Assembly: GCA_025936595.1 (NCBI GenBank)
Contig: JAICTB010000066.1
Coordinates: 1-10,591 of the forward strand
DNA: 10,591 bases
Direction: 5' to 3'
Origin: Thermoleophilia bacterium
GTDB lineage: Bacteria; Actinomycetota; Thermoleophilia; Gaiellales; Gaiellaceae
Program-made: the position numbers and the translations under genes
Notes under the pieces: generated by a model
What the model was told of the DNA's origin: nothing
Databases searched by the model: none
What the model saw: the letters and a program-made list of their open reading frames with translations, nothing else
Shown: piece after piece, positions 6,735 through 10,591 of the stretch
How positions within the stretch are numbered: position 1 is the stretch's first letter
How the letters are laid out: each line of letters opens with the position of its first letter

Positions 6735-7241
6735 ATGACGAGCTTCAGCCTGCGGCAGGTGAAGCTCCGCCCCGGGGAGCAGTATCGCGACGAGCTCGAA
6801 GTGCAGCTGTCGCCGCTCTCCTACGGCGGGCAGCGCTACCTGCCGGTGCCCGACGCGGTTCCGGCCGAGTTCGAGATCACGCGCGCGAACACGGGGACGG
6901 TCTTCACCCTCGCGTTCACGGTCCGGCTGCACGGGCCCTGCTACCGCTGCCTCGGCGACGCGGTGCTCGAGCTGCCGATCCACGCACGCGAGTACCAGGA
7001 CGAGAAGCCGGAGGACGAGCAGATGGCGACGGAGTACGTGGCCGGCAACATGCTCGACGTCTCGGCCTGGGCGCGTGACGCGATCGCGCTCGCGTTGCCG
7101 GACAAGATCCTCTGCCGCCCCGATTGCGCAGGCCTCTGCGGCGAGTGCGGCAAGAACCTGAACGACGAGCCGCACACACACGAGGAGCAGCACGCCGACC
7201 CGCGCTGGGCGGCCCTCGAAGCGCTGCGCGACCAGCGCTAG
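6735..7241 (+). CDS. yceD: YceD/DUF177 family protein, 168 aa
   Basis: YceD (DUF177) is widely conserved, normally encoded directly before rpmF, and linked to 23S rRNA and large-subunit accumulation in bacteria and plastids; the biochemical role is not settled. The sequence shows the family's cysteine pattern: Cys69-x2-Cys72 (GPCYRCLGD) and a C-terminal cluster Cys127, Cys131, Cys135, Cys138 (LCRPDCAGLCGECGKNLN), a likely zinc site. Start ATG 6735 was chosen because it follows a -10-like box and the domain begins there (SFSLRQVKLRPGE); the open frame extends upstream only through the antisense of the lipoprotein gene. It is separated from rpmF by a whole ABC-F gene in the opposite direction, which is unusual, and its stop is 4 bases from that gene's stop. 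Confidence 0.92.
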   Translation: MTSFSLRQVKLRPGEQYRDELEVQLSPLSYGGQRYLPVPDAVPAEFEITRANTGTVFTLAFTVRLHGPCYRCLGDAVLELPIHAREYQDEKPEDEQMATEYVAGNMLDVSAWARDAIALALPDKILCRPDCAGLCGECGKNLNDEPHTHEEQHADPRWAALEALRDQR

Positions 7242-7245
7242 AAAC

Positions 7246-8820
7246 CTAGAGCCGGATCGTTCGCGACACCTCGAGCCGCTCCAGGAAGCGCCGGTCGTGT
7301 GTCACGACGACGAGGCAGCCGTCGTAGCCCTCGAGGGCCGTCTCGAGCTCCTCGATCGCCTCGAGATCGAGGTGGTTCGTGGGCTCGTCGAGGATCAGGC
7401 AATTCACGCCGCGCGCGGAGAGGAGCGCGAGGCCGGCGCGTGTGCGCTCGCCCGGTGAGAGGGAGGCGGCGGTCCGTTCGACGTCGTCGGCGCCGAGCGC
7501 GAACTTCGCGAGCAGCGTGCGCGCGTCGGTCGGCTCGAGCCCGGAGAGGCGTGTCACGTCGTCGAGCAGCACGCCGGTGACGAGGTCGCGCGCCTGGTTC
7601 AGCTCGCCGAAGACCGTGCCGCGCCCGACCCGCCGCGAGCCCCGCGAGAGCGGCAGGTCTCCCACGAGCGCGCGGATCAGCGTCGTCTTGCCGGTGCCGT
7701 TCCGGCCGACGATCGCCACGCGGTCGCCGAAGCGGAGATCGAGGTCGACCGGCCCGAGCCGGAACGAGCCGAGCTCCACGACAGCGCCCGTGAGCTCGGC
7801 GATCGTTCCGGCCGGCGGCGGCGCTGCGAATTGCATCTGCAGGCGCCACGGCGACCATGGCTTCTCGACCTCCTCGAGCTTTTCGAGGTGGTTCTTCACC
7901 TGGTTGACCTTCGCGCGGAGCGCATTCGTTGCACGCCGGTCGGCGCCGCCGGTCTGGCGCGCGAGCTTACGGGCGCCGCCGAGGGTGTGAGCCTGTTGAC
8001 GCCGTTCGGTCAGGAGCGTCGTGTAGCGCTCCTTCTCGCCGACGTAGTCGGCGTACGCCGCCTCGTGCTGCGCGCGGGCGCGCTCGCGGGCGGCCTCGTA
8101 CTCGCTCCAGGTTCCCGCGTACTCGTGCACGCGCCGCGTCTCTGCCTCGATCTCGACCACCCTCGTGACGGTCGCATCCAGGAAGGATCGATCGTGCGAG
8201 ACGAGCGCGACGCCGGCACCCAGGCCGTCGAGGAACCGCTCGAGCAGCCCGAGGGCGGCGAAATCGAGGTTGTTGGTCGGCTCGTCGAGGCAGAACACGT
8301 CGAAGCGCGCGAGCAGGATCGCGGCCAGCGCGGCGCGCGCCGCCTCGCCGCCCGAGAGGGAGGTCATGTCGCGATCGGAGCGCCGGCCCAGGTCGACCTC
8401 CTCGAGCACGGCGCCGACGCGTGCCTCGAAATCCTCGCCGCCGAGTGCGAGGAACCGGTCGAGCGCGTCGGAGTAGGCGCCCGCGAGCCCCGGCTCGGCG
8501 CCGAGCCGAGCAGCGAGCGCGTCCATTTTCTGCTCGGCGGCGCCTACGCCCGTGCGGCGTGCGAGGTAGTCGCGCACGCTCTCGCCGGGCCGCCCCTCCG
8601 GCTCCTGGGGCAGGTAGCCGACGGCTCCGCTGCGGATCACGCGCCCCTCATCGGCCTCCTCGAGGCCTGCGAGGATGCGGAGGAGGGTGGACTTGCCGAT
8701 CCCGTTCGGGCCGACGATGCCGACGCGGTCGCCGGGCGCAACGACGAGCGACACGCGCTCGAGCACCTGGACGGCGGCATAGCTCTTCGAGATGTCACGT
8801 GCGGCAATGGAGCCCGGCAT
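7246..8820 (-). CDS. ABC-F family ATPase (ribosome-associated), 524 aa
   Basis: Two ABC ATPase domains are fused without any membrane segment, the ABC-F layout. Domain 1 has Walker A GPNGIGKST (37-45), signature LSGGE near 155 and Walker B with DEPTNNLD near 180. Domain 2 has Walker A GRNGTGKTT (372-380), a variant signature LSPGE and DEPTNHLD. Between them lies a charged helical linker (about 230-320) matching the position of the P-site-tRNA interaction motif. ABC-F proteins bind the ribosomal E site and either aid translation or protect against ribosome-targeting antibiotics; which applies here cannot be decided from sequence. ATG 8820 is preceded by a strong Shine-Dalgarno. The gene splits the usual yceD-rpmF pair and points the other way, suggesting later insertion, though its composition matches the neighbours. 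Confidence 0.95.
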   Translation of the reverse strand: MPGSIAARDISKSYAAVQVLERVSLVVAPGDRVGIVGPNGIGKSTLLRILAGLEEADEGRVIRSGAVGYLPQEPEGRPGESVRDYLARRTGVGAAEQKMDALAARLGAEPGLAGAYSDALDRFLALGGEDFEARVGAVLEEVDLGRRSDRDMTSLSGGEAARAALAAILLARFDVFCLDEPTNNLDFAALGLLERFLDGLGAGVALVSHDRSFLDATVTRVVEIEAETRRVHEYAGTWSEYEAARERARAQHEAAYADYVGEKERYTTLLTERRQQAHTLGGARKLARQTGGADRRATNALRAKVNQVKNHLEKLEEVEKPWSPWRLQMQFAAPPPAGTIAELTGAVVELGSFRLGPVDLDLRFGDRVAIVGRNGTGKTTLIRALVGDLPLSRGSRRVGRGTVFGELNQARDLVTGVLLDDVTRLSGLEPTDARTLLAKFALGADDVERTAASLSPGERTRAGLALLSARGVNCLILDEPTNHLDLEAIEELETALEGYDGCLVVVTHDRRFLERLEVSRTIRL

Positions 8821-8827
8821 GAGCGGG

Positions 8828-8835
8828 ACCTCCTC
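8828..8835 (-). promoter_or_regulatory. Strong Shine-Dalgarno of the ABC-F gene
   Basis: On the minus strand GAGGAGGT lies 7 bases before ATG 8820. It is the best ribosome-binding site in the window and fixes the ABC-F start. It contrasts with the leaderless-type starts around it. Confidence 0.85.
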
Positions 8836-8874
8836 GAGTCGAAAGGAACGGGAGAGAACGCGGGTGTTCGACTC
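8836..8874 (-). repeat. Inverted repeat in the ABC-F leader, abutting the SD
   Basis: GAGTCGAA (plus 8836-8843) and TTCGACTC (8867-8874) form an exact 8-base inverted repeat around 23 bases. In the ABC-F mRNA the 3' arm ends directly at the Shine-Dalgarno, and the 5' arm overlaps the stop codon of a tiny upstream ORF. It could form a stem that affects ribosome access; the long loop makes stability uncertain. Confidence 0.4.
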
Positions 8875-8887
8875 AGAGATCCGTCAT
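8873..8887 (-). other. Possible 4-codon upstream ORF (MTDL) in the ABC-F leader
   Basis: On the minus strand ATG ACG GAT CTC TGA encodes Met-Thr-Asp-Leu, 52 bases before the ABC-F ATG. Only a weak GGGG about 9 bases upstream could recruit ribosomes. Leader ORFs are known upstream of some antibiotic-resistance ABC-F genes; this one is very short and may be chance. Confidence 0.2.
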
Positions 8888-8891
8888 GGGA

Positions 8892-8909
8892 CGAGCCCCG
8901 CAAGGCTCG
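8892..8909. repeat. Small hairpin at the predicted 5' end of the ABC-F leader
   Basis: CGAGCC (8892-8897) and GGCTCG (8904-8909) pair as 6 bp around a 6-base loop. If minus-strand transcription starts near 8908, this stem would form the very 5' end of the ABC-F mRNA, where it could protect the transcript. Confidence 0.35.
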
Positions 8910-8914
8910 GCGGG

Positions 8915-8928
8915 ATGATAGCTATCAT
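8915..8928. promoter_or_regulatory. Perfect 14-bp palindrome with divergent -10 boxes (rpmF/ABC-F)
   Basis: ATGATAGCTATCAT is its own reverse complement and stands out as AT-rich in a GC-rich region. It carries TATCAT, a good -10 hexamer, on both strands: 8923-8928 reading toward rpmF (11 bases before its ATG) and 8920-8915 reading toward ABC-F. It may be a bidirectional promoter, or an operator for a dimeric repressor covering both. No clear -35 elements are seen. Confidence 0.55.
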
Positions 8929-8939
8929 GGGCGGCCGCC

Positions 8940-9122
8940 ATGGCTGTCCCGAAGAGGAAAACCTCGAAGTCCCGCCGTGACAAGCGCCGCGCCACGCACG
9001 GCCTCGAGGCGCCGCGCGTCAACACGTGCCCGCAGTGCGGGTCGCCGAAGCGCGCGCACCGGATCTGCCCGACCTGCGGCACCTACAAGGGCCGCGAAGT
9101 CGAACCGCTCCGCATTCCATAG
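8940..9122 (+). CDS. rpmF: 50S ribosomal protein L32, 60 aa
   Basis: This is a typical zinc-binding (C+) L32 of the large ribosomal subunit. The basic N terminus MAVPKRKTSKSRRDKRRATH is diagnostic, followed by a zinc ribbon with Cys30-x2-Cys33 (CPQC) and Cys43-x2-Cys46 (CPTC). All four ligands are intact, so this is not the zinc-independent paralogue. The length is normal. The ATG has no Shine-Dalgarno and lies 11 bases after a TATCAT box, implying a very short leader. Its stop TAG is followed with no gap by the GTG of plsX. The rpmF-plsX pairing is conserved across many bacteria, whereas the usual upstream partner yceD is 1.7 kb away here. Confidence 0.97.
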   Translation: MAVPKRKTSKSRRDKRRATHGLEAPRVNTCPQCGSPKRAHRICPTCGTYKGREVEPLRIP

Positions 9123-10094
9123 GTGACGCGCGTCGCGGTCGACGCGCTCGGAGGGGACAACGCACCCGGCGAGGTGATCGTCGGCGCGCGCGCAGCGGCC
9201 GCCGCGGGGATCGACGTCACCCTCTTCGGCCCGCGGGGCCTCGACACGCACGGCCTGCCGCTCGTCGAGACGACCGGGGAGATCGACATGGCCGACAAGC
9301 CGGCCGAGGCCGTGCGGGCGAAGCCCGACTCGAGCCTGGTGGCCGCCGTCCGCGCCGTCGCCGACGACGAGGCCGACGCCGTCGTGTCCGCCGGGAACAC
9401 CGGCGCCGTGCTGGCGGCAGGCCTGCTCCACCTGCGCCGGCTGCCGGGCGTGCTGCGGCCCGCGATCGCCGTCCCGATTCCCGCACGGCAGGGGCCGAGC
9501 GTTCTGCTCGACGCCGGCGCGAACGCCGACGCGCGCCCCGAGCATCTCCTGCAGTTCGCGCACATGGGCTCCGTCTTCAGCGCCGAGCTCCTCGACGTGC
9601 GGAGGCCCGAGGTGCGGCTCCTCTCGATCGGCGAGGAGGAGGGCAAGGGGAACCAGCTGACGGTCGAGGCGCACCGGCTGATCCGGGACGACGAGCGGAT
9701 CAACTTCGGCGGGAATGCGGAGGGCCGCGACCTGCTCCGAGGCGCCGCCGACGTGGTGGTCACAGACGGGTTCACCGGCAACATCGCGCTGAAGCTCCTC
9801 GAGGGAACGATCAAGGAGCTGCTCGCGGAGCTGCGCGAGGAGATCCGCGCGACGGCGAGCGGCAAGCTCGGCGGCCTCCTGATCCGCCCGACCGCGCGGC
9901 GCATGCGCAAGCGCTTCGACCCGGCCACCTACGGCGGCGCCTACCTCCTCGGGCTGCGCGGCCTCGCCGTGATCGCCCACGGGAACTCGGGGGCGGACGC
10001 GATCGCGAACGCGATCAAGCTCGCGGCCCGAGGCGTCGAGCACGGAGTCGTGGATCGGCTCGCGGAGCGGCTTCCAGAGCGCGTCGGTGTATGA
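9123..10094 (+). CDS. plsX: Phosphate acyltransferase PlsX, 323 aa
   Basis: PlsX is a peripheral membrane enzyme that converts acyl-ACP and phosphate to acyl-phosphate, the acyl donor for PlsY in phosphatidic acid synthesis. Family landmarks are VAVDALGGDNAPGEV at the N terminus, SAGNTGAVLAAG, LLDAGANADARPEHL, IGEEEGKGN, and the glycine-rich NFGGNAEGRDLL followed by DVVVTDGFTGNIALKLLEG. The length of 323 aa is normal. The GTG at 9123 directly abuts the rpmF stop, so translation is probably coupled. The next gene, acpP, encodes the carrier of its substrate; fabD, fabH and fabG, often found between plsX and acpP, are absent here. The gene also links functionally to DegV/FakB at the start of the window, since FakAB also makes acyl-phosphate. 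Confidence 0.96.
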   Translation: MTRVAVDALGGDNAPGEVIVGARAAAAAGIDVTLFGPRGLDTHGLPLVETTGEIDMADKPAEAVRAKPDSSLVAAVRAVADDEADAVVSAGNTGAVLAAGLLHLRRLPGVLRPAIAVPIPARQGPSVLLDAGANADARPEHLLQFAHMGSVFSAELLDVRRPEVRLLSIGEEEGKGNQLTVEAHRLIRDDERINFGGNAEGRDLLRGAADVVVTDGFTGNIALKLLEGTIKELLAELREEIRATASGKLGGLLIRPTARRMRKRFDPATYGGAYLLGLRGLAVIAHGNSGADAIANAIKLAARGVEHGVVDRLAERLPERVGV

Positions 10095-10095
10095 T
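10090..10095 (+). promoter_or_regulatory. Candidate -10 box (TATGAT) for acpP
   Basis: TATGAT is a near-consensus -10 that contains the plsX stop codon TGA (10092-10094). Transcription would start near 10102, leaving a leader of about 38 bases before acpP. The leader is notably AT-rich. No good -35 is seen. It would let acpP and rnc be made independently of rpmF-plsX. Confidence 0.5.
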
Positions 10096-10131
10096 CGCCC
10101 GGTTTTACCCAAGCCCCCTAAACCGAAATTC

Positions 10132-10137
10132 GAGGTG
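10132..10137 (+). promoter_or_regulatory. Shine-Dalgarno of acpP
   Basis: GAGGTG ends 2 bases before ATG 10140, with its GAGG core 4 bases away. This is close but workable, and it is consistent with the high translation expected for acyl carrier protein. Confidence 0.6.
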
Positions 10138-10139
10138 AC

Positions 10140-10385
10140 ATGGCAGCGTCGCGTGAAGAGGTGTTCGAGCGCGTCAAGGAAGTCCTGACGGAACAGCTCG
10201 GAGTCGAGGAAGACCAGATCACGGAAGAGGCGTCGTTCCAGGACGATCTCGATGCCGACTCCCTCGACCTGGTCGAGCTGATCATGGAGCTCGAAGACCA
10301 GTTCGGGATCAAGATCTCCGACGAAGATGCCCAGAAGATCACGACCGTCGGGCAGGCCGTCGACTACGTCTCCTCGCACCAGTAA
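10140..10385 (+). CDS. acpP: Acyl carrier protein AcpP, 81 aa
   Basis: This is the small acidic carrier of growing fatty-acid chains. The attachment motif DADSLDLVELIMELED contains Ser41, which receives 4'-phosphopantetheine from CoA. The four-helix pattern, many Asp/Glu residues and length of 81 aa are typical of a type II fatty-acid ACP rather than a polyketide carrier. The start ATG 10140 has a Shine-Dalgarno and its own candidate promoter, and it follows plsX by 45 bases. The acpP-rnc order is common in bacteria. The last base of its TAA stop is the first paired base of the long hairpin that fills the gap to rnc. Confidence 0.97.
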   Translation: MAASREEVFERVKEVLTEQLGVEEDQITEEASFQDDLDADSLDLVELIMELEDQFGIKISDEDAQKITTVGQAVDYVSSHQ

Positions 10386-10439
10386 GAAGCTCTCACAGGA
10401 TGAGATTCGTCTCAATGACCTCATTCTGTGAGAGCTTCT
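10385..10439 (+). promoter_or_regulatory. Long hairpin spanning the acpP stop to the rnc start
   Basis: Positions 10385-10398 pair exactly with 10426-10439 (14 bp). The stem continues through one G-U pair (10399/10425) and five more pairs (10400-10404 with 10420-10424), giving 20 pairs and a 15-base loop. The 3' arm contains the rnc GTG (10428-10430). Inside, TGAGA-TTCG-TCTCA (10401-10414) offers a competing short hairpin with a UUCG tetraloop. No T-run follows, so a classical intrinsic terminator is unlikely. A processing or autoregulatory site for the downstream RNase III is the leading idea; a tail-less terminator or an inserted repeat are alternatives. Confidence 0.75.
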
Positions 10440-10591
10440 AAGTCAGCGTCGTCACTCGGGGAGCTGATCGCCGAGCTCCCGCCGGAGCGCGCGGCGGCGG
10501 TCTTCACGCACTCGTCGTGGGCCGCCGACCGCACCGCCTCCTACGAGCGGCTCGAGTTCCTCGGCGACTCGGTGCTCGAGCTCGCGATCGC
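10428..10591 (+). CDS. rnc: Ribonuclease III, N-terminal part (cut by window end)
   Basis: Only the first 54 codons are present. RNase III cuts double-stranded RNA in rRNA maturation and mRNA control. The translated end reads FTHSSWAADRTASYERLEFL then GDSVLELAI, matching the signature of the catalytic domain, with the metal-site acidic residues Glu40, Glu43 and Asp47 (numbered from the GTG). The frame has a stop at 10416-10418 and the only standard start codon before the conserved region is GTG 10428, so the start is well constrained. It has no Shine-Dalgarno and no TANNNT box, and the start codon lies in the 3' arm of the preceding hairpin. The dsRNA-binding domain is beyond the window. Confidence 0.93.
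   Translation, partial: MRASKSASSLGELIAELPPERAAAVFTHSSWAADRTASYERLEFLGDSVLELAI

Noticed and set aside
8930..8939. Palindrome GGCGGCCGCC directly before rpmF
   Set aside because: Perfect but made only of G and C, common by chance in this composition. I did not treat it as a separate site.
10101..10124. GGTTT/AAACC inverted repeat in the acpP leader
   Set aside because: Only 5 pairs, A/T-rich, with a 14-base loop; too weak to support a function.
8925..10424. 499-codon open frame on the minus strand
   Set aside because: It is antisense to rpmF, plsX and acpP, all secure genes. It has no domain and no start signal.
10385..10450. Classical rho-independent terminator after acpP
   Set aside because: The stem is strong, but the bases after it are AAGTCAGCG, not a T-run, and the rnc start codon is inside the stem. 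A tail-less terminator remains possible.
1..10591. Mobile elements, CRISPR, tRNA or phage genes
   Set aside because: No transposase or integrase motif, no regularly spaced direct repeats and no tRNA-like clover-leaf were seen on either strand.

Overview
This is a gene-dense, very GC-rich stretch. It looks like an actinobacterial chromosome, possibly class Thermoleophilia (Gaiellales/Solirubrobacterales-like). That reading rests on codon use, frequent GTG starts, a SepIVA/DivIVA-like coiled-coil gene beside coaD, a secreted-repeat lipoprotein and the order recG-rsmD-coaD ... yceD-rpmF-plsX-acpP-rnc. The lineage is an inference from sequence character and gene order. No tRNA, rRNA, CRISPR array, insertion sequence or phage gene is visible, and no gap between genes exceeds about 120 bases.

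Layout. 1-1232: a receiver-only response regulator and a DegV (FakB-type) fatty-acid-binding protein, overlapping by GTGA. 1263-5574: recG, a secreted protein of unknown function, rsmD, coaD and the SepIVA-like protein, all on the + strand and tightly packed. 5578-6676: a minus-strand pair, a PF03640-type lipoprotein followed by a cupin. 6735-7241: yceD (+). 7246-8820: an ABC-F ATPase on the minus strand. 8940-10591: rpmF, plsX, acpP and the start of rnc, all +. The usual run of housekeeping genes is therefore interrupted twice by genes facing the other way: once between the SepIVA-like gene and yceD, and once between yceD and rpmF, which are normally adjacent.

Function. Several genes fit phospholipid supply: DegV/FakB binds a fatty acid, PlsX interconverts acyl-ACP and acyl-phosphate, AcpP carries the acyl chain, and CoaD helps make CoA, the source of AcpP's phosphopantetheine arm. 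A second group serves ribosome biogenesis and RNA: RsmD, YceD, L32, ABC-F and RNase III. RecG is for DNA repair.

Regulation. Gene starts fall into three classes. Some are coupled by overlap or abutment (degV, rsmD, coaD, plsX). Some have a TANNNT -10-like box 6-8 bases before the start codon and no Shine-Dalgarno, suggesting leaderless mRNAs (recG, the secreted protein, the SepIVA-like gene, yceD, cupin). Two have a leader with a good Shine-Dalgarno (ABC-F, acpP). Two regions stand out. The acpP-rnc junction is filled by a hairpin of about 20 bp whose 3' arm contains the rnc start codon, a candidate RNase III autoregulatory site. The ABC-F/rpmF divergent region has a perfect 14-bp AT-rich palindrome carrying TATCAT on both strands, and the ABC-F leader has a tiny upstream ORF and an inverted repeat abutting the Shine-Dalgarno.
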